Positions 8,911 to 17,239 of a stretch of DNA of 51,518 nt are shown piece after piece (positions within the stretch are counted from its first letter, which is position 1; every line of letters begins with the position of its first letter). The stretch is from positions 1-51,518 of the IMG/VR virus record IMGVR_UViG_3300033153_005209; one strand, 5' to 3'. This DNA comes from a virus. The notes under the pieces are model-generated. The model was not told the DNA's origin. It searched no databases and was given only the letters and a program-made list of their open reading frames with translations. Position numbers and translations under genes: made by a program.

Positions 8911-9999
8911 TTACGTAGCAGTTACAGTAACAGCATTTGAAGTAATACTTGGTGCTAATCCTGTAGCAGTCGCTACTGCTGTTAGAACTTCATCTGTAGC
9001 TACAGTTACAGTTACAGTATATACACCAGTAGTTCCATGAGCTGATACACCAGTTTCAGGAGAACCATCTACAGACAAAACCACAGTAGAACCTGGAAAT
9101 GCGATACCTGTAACAGTAGTATCACCATTAACTGCCGCATCTATAATAGGTGCATTAGTAGCTCCAATTGTATTAAATGCTATAATATGCTCCTGTGGAG
9201 CATCTACTCTAGCATTAGCTGTCTTTTGTTGATTTGCGTGTAAAATTACTGCAACATCATATTGACCAGCTACCAAAGTATTACCTGTCCATTCAAAGTT
9301 ATTTCTCCAATCAACTTCTCTATGATGATCTGAATCTCCTTGTGCAAGGTATTCCTTCTCCGCAATATAAGGCCCATAACCAATTCCGTCATTAGCTACC
9401 ACAGTAACAGTTTCTAAAAGAGCTTCATCAACTGGAGAAGTTAACCTAGAATTAAATTCTGCTGGTCTGCCTTGTAATTTTCCTTGTACATAACTTCTCA
9501 ATTTACTTGAAATAGTTATAACAGCAGAAGCATTAGATACAGTTAAATAATCAGTCTTTTTTTCTCTAACTAATTGTGCATTTAAATTAGCTACTAAAGC
9601 AGCTGCAACATCTGTTGTACTATCAGAAGTAACAGCAGTATAAGAAGCAGTTAAAAAGAATTCACCGCTCATACCTACTAATTTAATTTCTACATTAAGT
9701 ACATATGTAGCTCCAACAGTAGCTGAAGGTATAGTAATAGTAGAACTTTTTAAAGTAGGAGCTGAGTAAGATTTCAATGCTGCAGCATAGCCTGCAAATG
9801 TAAGAATATCACTACGTAATACCTCACTATTTTTCATTAGGGCAAAAAACCCTTCACCTATTCCATCAGAAATCAGATCTCCAGTATCCTTTTCAAAAAA
9901 CCCTAGCTCACCTTCCTGTAGCAACGAGACATTTGTTATGTTCGTAGGCTCCAATAGTGTACTGATAAATGTTTTTAATGAATTTTTTGTTGTATACAT
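8911..9999 (-). CDS. Virion protein with C-terminal Ig-like domain
   Basis: A 362-residue protein. The N-terminal 250 residues carry FISTLLEPTNITNVSLLQEG, an EGFFALMKNSEVLRS segment and long beta-rich stretches. The last 80-90 residues (starting near IDAAVNGDTTVTGIAFPGST and ending APSITSNAVTVTAT) have the alternating valine/threonine pattern of bacterial Ig-like (Big/invasin-type) domains, including a GVYTVTVTVATDEV strand pair. Ig-like domains are frequent on head or tail surface proteins and bind carbohydrate weakly. A terminator follows directly, fitting a high-copy product such as a major head-surface or tail protein. Exact role not established. Confidence 0.75.
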   Translation of the reverse strand: MYTTKNSLKTFISTLLEPTNITNVSLLQEGELGFFEKDTGDLISDGIGEGFFALMKNSEVLRSDILTFAGYAAALKSYSAPTLKSSTITIPSATVGATYVLNVEIKLVGMSGEFFLTASYTAVTSDSTTDVAAALVANLNAQLVREKKTDYLTVSNASAVITISSKLRSYVQGKLQGRPAEFNSRLTSPVDEALLETVTVVANDGIGYGPYIAEKEYLAQGDSDHHREVDWRNNFEWTGNTLVAGQYDVAVILHANQQKTANARVDAPQEHIIAFNTIGATNAPIIDAAVNGDTTVTGIAFPGSTVVLSVDGSPETGVSAHGTTGVYTVTVTVATDEVLTAVATATGLAPSITSNAVTVTAT

Positions 10000-10016
10000 G
10001 TTGTATTTTTTAAAAA

Positions 10017-10691
10017 TTAAACTTCTGATTTAGGTACAACTCTATCTCTAAGAATTAGACCTATAGCTAAATCAATTATTTTGTCCAGCTTTTCTGTATT
10101 GAATTTAGAATTGGTAGCTGTACTTACCCCTTCTATTTCTAAGTTATCTGGCAAAGCTTCTAATACGATAGGAGTTAATTTTTCAATGTACTTCAGTTTG
10201 TAACTACTAATTGTTGTTGCCTCACTAGGCATAATTAATTCTGCTACAGAATTAGAAGCTTCATCATAAGTTACAACACGTAGAATTTCTTCATAATTAG
10301 GTAATCTAAAAGAATTACTTAATTTGTGACTCAATTCTGCTAGTTTAGTTTTAATAACTTTAACTTCTTTATTATTAAATAACTCATCACTAGAACTTAG
10401 TACCGCTGCTTCGTAAACTGGCTTTCGCAAATCTGCTGGCATTGGAAATGATATAGAGTTAGCGATTATACTTGTTCTTGATATGGCACTACTTGTTGTG
10501 TAATCTTTAATAAACGGTTCTAAGTCTTTACTTAAATCCCCATCTATCTCAAATAATCTTATTAATTCATCAAATACTTTTGTTTGAGCTGAAGTTAGAT
10601 ATAAAGACTTCTCATATTCATCTACTGATACTCCTTTATCAAAAGTATTTAATTTTTGATCAATTATGTCACTGATCTCCGTTAGTACCAT
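10017..10691 (-). CDS. Connector (ring/collar) protein, paralogue B
   Basis: A 224-residue protein. SVDEYEKSLYLTSAQTKVF near the N-terminus and SSYKLKYIEKLTPIVL in the C-terminal third match DPYEKSVILSHAQEALI and TSYKVRYIKKPTPIIL in the upstream gene at similar positions, so the two are tandem paralogues. Start and stop overlap the upstream gene by 23 bases, implying translational coupling. Crassvirales virions have several ring proteins between portal and tail, and this placement (after portal, scaffold, capsid) fits one of them. The specific ring number cannot be read from sequence. Confidence 0.7.
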   Translation of the reverse strand: MVLTEISDIIDQKLNTFDKGVSVDEYEKSLYLTSAQTKVFDELIRLFEIDGDLSKDLEPFIKDYTTSSAISRTSIIANSISFPMPADLRKPVYEAAVLSSSDELFNNKEVKVIKTKLAELSHKLSNSFRLPNYEEILRVVTYDEASNSVAELIMPSEATTISSYKLKYIEKLTPIVLEALPDNLEIEGVSTATNSKFNTEKLDKIIDLAIGLILRDRVVPKSEV

Positions 10692-11322
10692 ATTTATCCA
10701 TATAATATTGTTCAGCCAATGTTGTGGCTATTCTTAAAATATCTCTATGTGTACCTGCATCCAATTCACATTGAGTTATTGCTGTTAAACCATCAATGCT
10801 AGCTGCAGGTGTTAAAGCAGCTAAATTTGCTAAAATTATAGGCGTAGGTTTTTTAATATATCTTACTTTATAGGAAGTTAAAACTACACCACTTCTAGAA
10901 AATATTTCCGAAGATTCATCTCCACCTTCTTCTAATACTAATCTCCACGCTCTACGTCTTGGGGGATATCTATACGCTTTAGCCCGCTTTTGTTGAAACT
11001 GTGTACTACTAATAGGTAGTACTATATAAGTATTTGTTCCATCATTAACAGATTCATTTAGAATCTTAAGTTCACTCGTAGGTCTATCAAATACGTAACC
11101 TCCATCAAAGCCATTAGTTGTAGGCGTAGTAAATGTAGCTACTTTTATTAAAGCTGGAAATTTATCTTCAGATTCTTCTACAGCTATAACAGCTTTAATT
11201 AAAGCTTCCTGAGCGTGACTTAAAATAACAGACTTTTCATAAGGATCCAATCCAGGGGCACCATTCTTATTTATGTTTTCATAAATAATATCTAGTTCTG
11301 TATCGAATTCTGTAGTTGTCAT
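10669..11322 (-). CDS. Connector (ring/collar) protein, paralogue A
   Basis: A 217-residue protein with the shared block DPYEKSVILSHAQEALIKAV (about residues 26-45), a beta-rich middle with GFDGGYVFDRP, a basic cluster (KAYRYPPRRRAWRL) and the shared TSYKVRYIKKPTPIIL. It ends with an alpha-helical segment (ILRIATTLAEQYYMDKYG). Overlaps the preceding gene by an ATGA and the following gene by 23 bases. The basic patch could face DNA in the channel or the portal clip; that is inference. Paralogy with the next gene is visible directly. Confidence 0.7.
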   Translation of the reverse strand: MTTTEFDTELDIIYENINKNGAPGLDPYEKSVILSHAQEALIKAVIAVEESEDKFPALIKVATFTTPTTNGFDGGYVFDRPTSELKILNESVNDGTNTYIVLPISSTQFQQKRAKAYRYPPRRRAWRLVLEEGGDESSEIFSRSGVVLTSYKVRYIKKPTPIILANLAALTPAASIDGLTAITQCELDAGTHRDILRIATTLAEQYYMDKYGTNGDQ

Positions 11323-12167
11323 TCTTCCAATTTAGATTCTATTAACATTCTAATATCTTGTCCATCACTTGAATTTAAAAATTTAATAACATTAACAAGT
11401 GTAGGTTTCTGATTCTTATGTGCTATATTTTCTCCCTCAGAAGTTTGATATAAACCTCCAGATACTCTTATTACTTTAGCATTTACTGCTTTTTTAATAA
11501 CTATTTTAATTGCATAATCTCTATCATTCAAAATGGCTAAAAAATCTTTAGGTTTTTCTTCCAAGTATTTACCCACCTGGCTCTTTAACCAGTCTTTAGA
11601 AGATTCTGCAGCTACTTTAATTTTTACCATAGATAAAAAATCTTCCATACTTTTCTGACTATCTTCTATTTTTCCAAATAGTATATAGGCTTGCTTTTTA
11701 ATATCTATCTCTTTGTTAAATGTAACATCTTCTTCATTAGCTCTTACTATTATAAATTTATAAGTAGCTTTCTTTTTTTCATTGTATTGAGCTAGACTAT
11801 CTGCAATGAAGTCTGTGTAAGAACCTAGAACCTTTACTTTTATAAACTCTTCCGGATCAGATAAATTAAAATAAGCTCCCTCTTTAGTAAGTCTAATTTT
11901 AATGTCACTCCAATAGTTATCTGCTTTTTTATATACAGATAAAGCATTTTTTTCCATCTGCATTAGAACTTCAAGTTCTAATTTCTCATTGTCTGAAAGT
12001 ACATTAGCAAATTGCCCATTATTTAGCTTTTTAGCCGGCAATTCGATAACACTATTCTCTAACAAACCTCCATAAGCTACATGTCGCTTATTTGTAATAT
12101 TACCAGAAGGGTTTTTGATAAACTTAACGAAAACTTTTTCGTCTGGTAATGTAAATTTTCCTACCAT
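11319..12167 (-). CDS. Hypothetical protein following the capsid gene
   Basis: A 282-residue protein, first gene after the major capsid gene. Near the N-terminus is KFIKNPSGNITNKRHVAYGG; the middle is lysine/aspartate-rich with helical character (ELEVLMQMEKNALSVYKK; KESSKDWLKSQVGKYLEE-like stretch); the C-terminal quarter (RVSGGLYQTSEGENIA, then LVNVIKFLNSSDGQDI) reads like a short winged or tail-contact domain. No family recognised. The gene ends in an ATGA overlap with connector paralogue A. A head-completion or internal head role is suggested only by gene order. Confidence 0.65.
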   Translation of the reverse strand: MVGKFTLPDEKVFVKFIKNPSGNITNKRHVAYGGLLENSVIELPAKKLNNGQFANVLSDNEKLELEVLMQMEKNALSVYKKADNYWSDIKIRLTKEGAYFNLSDPEEFIKVKVLGSYTDFIADSLAQYNEKKKATYKFIIVRANEEDVTFNKEIDIKKQAYILFGKIEDSQKSMEDFLSMVKIKVAAESSKDWLKSQVGKYLEEKPKDFLAILNDRDYAIKIVIKKAVNAKVIRVSGGLYQTSEGENIAHKNQKPTLVNVIKFLNSSDGQDIRMLIESKLEE

Positions 12168-12192
12168 TTTGATTAAATTTAGTTATAATGGA

Positions 12193-12210
12193 GGAGCAGT
12201 TTCCTGCTCC
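12193..12210 (-). promoter_or_regulatory. Stable hairpin between capsid gene and next gene
   Basis: GGAGCAG and CTGCTCC form a perfect GC-rich 7 bp stem with a TTTC loop (GAAA when read on the - strand, a GNRA-type tetraloop). No T run follows in the - direction, so it is more likely a 3' stabiliser or processing site for the capsid mRNA than a full terminator. Confidence 0.6.
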
Positions 12211-12234
12211 GAGCATTATGATAATAAGACAAAA

Positions 12235-13722
12235 CTAAGCTGCTAAACTGTGTAGCAACGTTGCTGTTCTAGAAGGATCCAGTACAGTTACTGCTTGACA
12301 CGCATAACGTGTGTAAGTAGCTGAATCTTCCATAGTATTCATTGTAGAATTAACTTCTCCTGTAAAAGGATTCCTAAATCCACTCATATAACCTCTGAGT
12401 TCTCCAGTACCTGTCTCTACTTTTTGAATATTAGGTTCTTCTTCTGATCCCATATATAAAATGTCGTAACGATAAGACTCGACTACACCACCTTTGGGAT
12501 GTAATTGTTTATTACGTACTTTATCATCATATAAAGCATCTACTTCTAGTTTAACTCTAATATTGTTAGGTGCAATCCACTCAGTGAATTGATATCCAGC
12601 CGACATAGCATTTGGATGAAGTTCAGAACTTGTTTGTTTAATTAAAGATGGATGATTTCCACCACGTAAACTAACCCAGCCTGATGCTTCTGCAGTTACA
12701 GCTCTATTAAAAGCAATAGCACCTCTAGTACCTGTGCGAACCATAAATTCACGATCTTTGAAGTCTATTTTACCTTCTACCATATCAGATAGAATAGATT
12801 CTAATAAATCTAAACTAAATTCATTGTAGAAGATAGTATTAGATACTTCCATCTGTTCACGAACACCTGCACCTTGTTTAATAAAGAATCCAGATTTCCC
12901 TATGTCATGATAGGTTCCATCTGCACTTCTATTAGAACGAGAATACATGCAAGCTCTTGACTTTTCTTGAGACCATTGTCTCTCAAAACTCCACTCAGCA
13001 TATTGCATCCATACTGTAAATGTTTTCTTTTCTCCTTTATCTGTTACACCTACAGCATCTGTAGACATACGTCTATTAAGAAGATTACCAGGTACTTTAT
13101 GTTCCATACGAAGAGTAGTGAAACTCTGTCGCATATCAATAGGAGCAGCAAAATGTATTTCACCACCTTTTACTGACATTGTATCTTCTACCGGACTAAA
13201 GTCCTTAGAGAATAATTTACCTCCTACTAATTCAGCTCCTGGTACACCTAAAGTATTGGCACCCATTAATTGAGTTTCATACACCCAGCCTTTGGCTGAC
13301 CTTATAGGTTCAGAGATAACTCTGAATTGATAAATCTCGTTTTTCTCTCCTACTAATACATTAACATCTGAAAAATAATTTTCTGGAAATACTAGGTTGA
13401 TAATCGTTCCATTAGCACCAACATTATTGTCACTGCTTGTAATTGGAGTACCTGCTTCCTGATAAGCTGAAAGTAAGGCTACATTTTTATCATCACTGCC
13501 TACTAGTTTCCATGTGAAATCATCATCAGTGTCTAAACGCTTCATAGGAAGTCTTGACAATACTGTATCTAAATTATTAAGATTTGACGCCGATAAGATT
13601 TTTATCATCGTCTTAGAAAACAGTTGTTGATTCTGACCGAACATAGCTCCTAAATGGTTTTTGGTTGTAAGACCATTCCAATTAAACGCCTCAGTCATTT
13701 GAAAATTTCCGAATTGTGGCAT
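12235..13722 (-). CDS. Major capsid protein (crAss-like)
   Basis: A 495-residue protein in the capsid position, directly after the scaffold-like gene; its length agrees with crAss-like capsid proteins (about 490 residues). The N-terminus (MPQFGNFQMTEAFNWNGL, then GQNQQLFSKTMIKILSASNL) is followed by a mixed alpha/beta body with EHKVPGNLLNRRMSTDAVGV, WMQYAEWSFERQWSQEKSRA and a region rich in aromatic residues, consistent with an HK97-type fold, though the fold itself cannot be proven by eye. The C-terminal part has TGELRGYMSGFRNPFTGEV. The gene ends in TAG, unlike most genes here, and is followed by a hairpin. Confidence 0.85.
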   Translation of the reverse strand: MPQFGNFQMTEAFNWNGLTTKNHLGAMFGQNQQLFSKTMIKILSASNLNNLDTVLSRLPMKRLDTDDDFTWKLVGSDDKNVALLSAYQEAGTPITSSDNNVGANGTIINLVFPENYFSDVNVLVGEKNEIYQFRVISEPIRSAKGWVYETQLMGANTLGVPGAELVGGKLFSKDFSPVEDTMSVKGGEIHFAAPIDMRQSFTTLRMEHKVPGNLLNRRMSTDAVGVTDKGEKKTFTVWMQYAEWSFERQWSQEKSRACMYSRSNRSADGTYHDIGKSGFFIKQGAGVREQMEVSNTIFYNEFSLDLLESILSDMVEGKIDFKDREFMVRTGTRGAIAFNRAVTAEASGWVSLRGGNHPSLIKQTSSELHPNAMSAGYQFTEWIAPNNIRVKLEVDALYDDKVRNKQLHPKGGVVESYRYDILYMGSEEEPNIQKVETGTGELRGYMSGFRNPFTGEVNSTMNTMEDSATYTRYACQAVTVLDPSRTATLLHSLAA

Positions 13723-13737
13723 GTTTCTTTGTTTTTA

Positions 13738-14829
13738 TTAATCACTAATATCTATTATATTAGGCATATCATCTGGTACTTGAGAACTAAGATTATTAGA
13801 ACTTGTATTAATAAAATTAGACTTTTCTAATTTAGATTTGAATGTATTAACTGCTTGCGTTCCAGCTTTAGCAACTAACTTTTTTAAATCTTTAAAACCA
13901 TTAGTTAGTTCGTATAAATAATACAAACTAGTTTGAAATTCTACAGGATTATCTATTTGATTCTTTAATAAAGCATTAATTGGATATCCTTCATTTGTAT
14001 AAGCTACAGGTTTAGTCATTAAACTATATACTTTATCCTGTACACCTTTACTAACTGGTAAAACATCAAACAAGGTTTTTTGAGCATAAACAGAAGTTTT
14101 CAGACTTTCTATCTCTTTATTTTTTTCTTCCTTCTGTACTCGTTCTTTCTCTTTTGTATCTTCAACTACTTGTTGATAAACCTCGTCACGAGATTGCTTT
14201 AATTTGTTACGCATTAAGATAGCCTCATCTATTTCTTCTGCAACATCGCCTGAACCGCTAACTCTTTGATATTGCTTAAGTGCATAAGTTTTGTCAAATC
14301 CTTGTGCCATAACTCCTTCTACAATCAAGTCTCTTCTAACTTCAGGATTATTTTGAATAATCTCATCAGTTAATTGTTCGAATGCATTTGCCGCTTGTAA
14401 ATGTTCATGAAATACTTGTTCAGGTATTCCATCATGCATAGCTTCTAAATACTTTTTCTGATTATCATTTAAATCAGAGTATTCATTAGCTTTAATTTGT
14501 TTTTTCATCAACTCTGCAAACGCATCATCATCTTTAATATTCTCTAATTCCTCTGGTTGTACTGAGAGAAGTCCTTTGTCAGTTAGAAAGCTGGCCAAAG
14601 ATTTAAAAACATTATCGTCAGAGTTGGCAGGAGACTTTTCTTCGCCAGTACTCTCTCCCTTTAGGGATTCCTCAGTACCGTCACCTACGATCTCTTGACT
14701 TTCGTCATCAGCAACATTAGTTGTTGTAATTTCTTCTTTCTTTTCTTCTTCAACTTTTTCTACCTCTTTAGGTAGTTCAAAATCTCCAAGTTGAAGCATT
14801 TCCATTGATAAATCGTCTTTTCCTGCCAT
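13738..14829 (-). CDS. Acidic scaffold-like protein
   Basis: A 363-residue protein placed between portal and capsid genes, the usual scaffold position. The first 75 residues are extremely acidic (VEKVEEEKKEEITTT; DDESQEIVGDGTEES), the middle is helical with a strong heptad-like charged coiled-coil stretch around residues 200-240 (NKLKQSRDEVYQQVVEDTKE), and the C-terminus is a Ser/Asn-rich tail ending NIIDISD. Acidic, coiled-coil proteins next to the capsid gene normally chaperone procapsid assembly. No protease catalytic residues are apparent. A promoter-like TATATTTG lies just upstream, so scaffold and capsid may share a strong transcript. Confidence 0.7.
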   Translation of the reverse strand: MAGKDDLSMEMLQLGDFELPKEVEKVEEEKKEEITTTNVADDESQEIVGDGTEESLKGESTGEEKSPANSDDNVFKSLASFLTDKGLLSVQPEELENIKDDDAFAELMKKQIKANEYSDLNDNQKKYLEAMHDGIPEQVFHEHLQAANAFEQLTDEIIQNNPEVRRDLIVEGVMAQGFDKTYALKQYQRVSGSGDVAEEIDEAILMRNKLKQSRDEVYQQVVEDTKEKERVQKEEKNKEIESLKTSVYAQKTLFDVLPVSKGVQDKVYSLMTKPVAYTNEGYPINALLKNQIDNPVEFQTSLYYLYELTNGFKDLKKLVAKAGTQAVNTFKSKLEKSNFINTSSNNLSSQVPDDMPNIIDISD

Positions 14830-14850
14830 GTTTTAATACAATTAATATAA

Positions 14851-14882
14851 CAAATATAATAAATAATCTATGAGAATTGCAA
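14851..14882 (-). promoter_or_regulatory. Candidate promoter for scaffold and capsid genes
   Basis: On the - strand, TTG (14882-14880), a 21-base spacer and TATATTTG (14858-14851) match the Bacteroidota -33/-7 arrangement. The box ends 21 bases before the scaffold start codon, inside the only sizeable gap of this part of the block. Confidence 0.6.
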
Positions 14883-14901
14883 GTAATACTGAATATATAT
14901 T

Positions 14902-17193
14902 TTACTTGCTATTGCTACTTCGCACTTTTTCTCTATTCATTTCTATCTCTGCTTGTAATTTTTTAATAGCTAATAATCTTTCTGAATTATTTGAAACAGT
15001 TTCAGCACTTAGTTTCTCCGTCTCACCTTGTTGTTGCATCTGTTCTATTAATACTTTAGTAGCATTATTACTATCAATTTCATACTGCTTGAGGTCTCTT
15101 TCTGCTTGTTTATCAGCAGCTTCTGCCTGTAATTGTTTATCCTGCATTTGTACAGCTTGTTGTTGTGCTGCCTGTTCTTGCTCAGATATTTCTTGTTCTG
15201 CTAGTTCTATCTTACGCATCTTTTCGGTAATAGAATCAGAAAACATAATATCCATTACTACCCCAAGTTTACCACTGTTTTGCATAAATGCATGAGCTGC
15301 TTGGTTAAGTAATTGTTCTCTTTCTTTAGTTTTATTATCTGAAACTATAAAGATATCGTAATCATTTTCTGATAATTCATCACCATCTATTTCAAATAAT
15401 TCTGTAGAGAAATCGTCAAGAATATTCTGTAATTTCTTTTTATTACCTCTTAAGGCTACTTTAGCTGTTTCAAGAAATATAGATAAGGCTCTAATTTTAC
15501 AGTTTTCATGTTTGTTAAATAACCAAGCTGTAGTATTAGAAGATTGCATTACTGATCTCTCTACTCCTCCTACAGTGTCGTGAGTAGAGATAGCTCCTTG
15601 TCTTTGAGCTGTAATACCAGTTATCTCAGACATTTCAGCTTTTACATATTCTAGTAAGTTGATTGTTTGCTGGATGTAATTTCCTGTATCTGTATCTAGT
15701 ACTTTTCCTGTGGTATTGAAATTACCAGCTAGTTTTCCCTGAGCGTGACCTGAAGTTCCCTCATTGAAAGAATCAATAAACATTATACCAAACTTAGTAG
15801 CATAATTTAACCATTGATGAACACTCCAACCTTTAGGTTTTTTAGACATATCCATCTCTACAATTTTACCGAGATTCTTAGTTATAGCTTTATTTAATCT
15901 ATCCCATAGAATATCATACATATATTGATAGGATTTCATTCTATCCATCATAGAAGTGGAGGTACCTTGATTCGTATTATAAATTTCTCCTACAATTCCT
16001 GGATGAGCTCTGGAAGGATTAGACATTCTATGATATTGTACCGGCATAGGTTCTATTACTGGATAAATATCTGAACCAATCTTGCAACCATGCCACCACT
16101 CTCTTACCCACAATCTTTCTATAGTCTCTCCTCTAGAAGGATCTGCTATATATTCTTCAGCTTCCAGTTTAAATTGGACATCTCCATTATCATCATAATA
16201 CTTTACTCTATATATTAACTTTAAAGAACTCCAATACACTCTTAAAACTCTAACGTTACCACTATTATCAGTAAAGTTATCATTAAAATGATGACCCTCA
16301 GTTTCTGCTACTTGTAAATAGCCTTCTGTAATAGTACCATTTTCTCCTATAATAAAACTATCTCTAAAACCTTCTTGGTTGAAATGACTTTCATTAGAAG
16401 TATATCCATCAGATATTCTGTCTATTTCATCTTTTTTAAGTTTATCATAGTAGTTATCTAATATTCGACCTGGGGCCCAGTGATCTTCTATAACAATAAT
16501 ATCAGCATCCTCTATTCTACTGGTATATCCACTTCTTATTGTGTGTACTTTAATAGGATTTAATTTTTCAAAAACCGGTTCCGAATCTAAAATTGAGCAT
16601 TGATATATTTCTTCCCCATGAATTAAAGCATCTTTAAAACCTTCAGTGAATTTAGCTTTCATATCTTGTTCTAACCAATAGTGTTCTAGTAATTTAGTGG
16701 CTCTAACTTCTCTTATATCTTTCCACTCATACTGTAAATAGATTTGAAATTTCTTAAGTCGTGCATTAGATTCTTCCTCAGACATTTCCGCATCTAGTAA
16801 CTCACTAATTTTCTTATTAACAGTTTCTTTTCTATATTCTTGCTTTTGCGATATACCATCACTATCCCCTACAATTACTGACCATTTGAAAGGACTCTTT
16901 AGTTCTTCACCTACTAGTAAGTCTATTTTAGGGACTGCTATCGGATGGTGGACAATATTATTAGGGATAGTTTCTGCAACTGTATTATAAGGATTAATCA
17001 TCTGCATCATGTCAGCGATATTTAAATGCCCTTCATAAAGCTCTTGATTAATTATTTTAGTATGGATCCTTCTTCTAGTACTGCTGTTATTATATAAAGA
17101 AGTAGAATTATCTATAGAATCTACGCATTCTTTTCTCCACGTTTTAGTTTTCTTTCTGTAGGATTTTCTCTGTGCCGGTAAATTTATGTCCAT
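14902..17193 (-). CDS. Portal protein
   Basis: A 763-residue protein following TerL. It begins with a basic segment (QRKSYRKKTKTWRKE) and has the portal pattern of mixed alpha/beta wing (LLVGEELKSPFKWSVIV; ATKLLEHYWLEQDMKAKF), a region of beta strands with WEDHWAPGR-type aromatics, and a crown/stem region after about residue 440 (MDRMKSYQYMYDILWDRLNK; GISTHDTVGGVERSVMQSSN-like stretch). The C-terminal 120 residues are a long glutamine-rich coiled coil (AEQEISEQEQAAQQQAVQMQ). Such length and the Q-rich barrel fit crAss-like portals. The gene lies 27 bases after TerL, with a promoter-like element embedded in the TerL 3' end. Confidence 0.85.
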   Translation of the reverse strand: MDINLPAQRKSYRKKTKTWRKECVDSIDNSTSLYNNSSTRRRIHTKIINQELYEGHLNIADMMQMINPYNTVAETIPNNIVHHPIAVPKIDLLVGEELKSPFKWSVIVGDSDGISQKQEYRKETVNKKISELLDAEMSEEESNARLKKFQIYLQYEWKDIREVRATKLLEHYWLEQDMKAKFTEGFKDALIHGEEIYQCSILDSEPVFEKLNPIKVHTIRSGYTSRIEDADIIVIEDHWAPGRILDNYYDKLKKDEIDRISDGYTSNESHFNQEGFRDSFIIGENGTITEGYLQVAETEGHHFNDNFTDNSGNVRVLRVYWSSLKLIYRVKYYDDNGDVQFKLEAEEYIADPSRGETIERLWVREWWHGCKIGSDIYPVIEPMPVQYHRMSNPSRAHPGIVGEIYNTNQGTSTSMMDRMKSYQYMYDILWDRLNKAITKNLGKIVEMDMSKKPKGWSVHQWLNYATKFGIMFIDSFNEGTSGHAQGKLAGNFNTTGKVLDTDTGNYIQQTINLLEYVKAEMSEITGITAQRQGAISTHDTVGGVERSVMQSSNTTAWLFNKHENCKIRALSIFLETAKVALRGNKKKLQNILDDFSTELFEIDGDELSENDYDIFIVSDNKTKEREQLLNQAAHAFMQNSGKLGVVMDIMFSDSITEKMRKIELAEQEISEQEQAAQQQAVQMQDKQLQAEAADKQAERDLKQYEIDSNNATKVLIEQMQQQGETEKLSAETVSNNSERLLAIKKLQAEIEMNREKVRSSNSK

Positions 17194-17207
17194 AACATTT
17201 TTTTTTA

Positions 17208-17239
17208 CAAATCTACTGAATTATTGATACATATCAAAA
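17208..17239 (-). promoter_or_regulatory. Candidate promoter for the portal gene
   Basis: On the - strand TTTTG (17239-17235), exactly 19 bases, then TAGATTTG (17215-17208). This is the textbook spacing of a Bacteroidota promoter, overlaps the last codons of TerL, and would start transcription only a few bases before the portal start codon, giving a very short leader. Confidence 0.6.
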
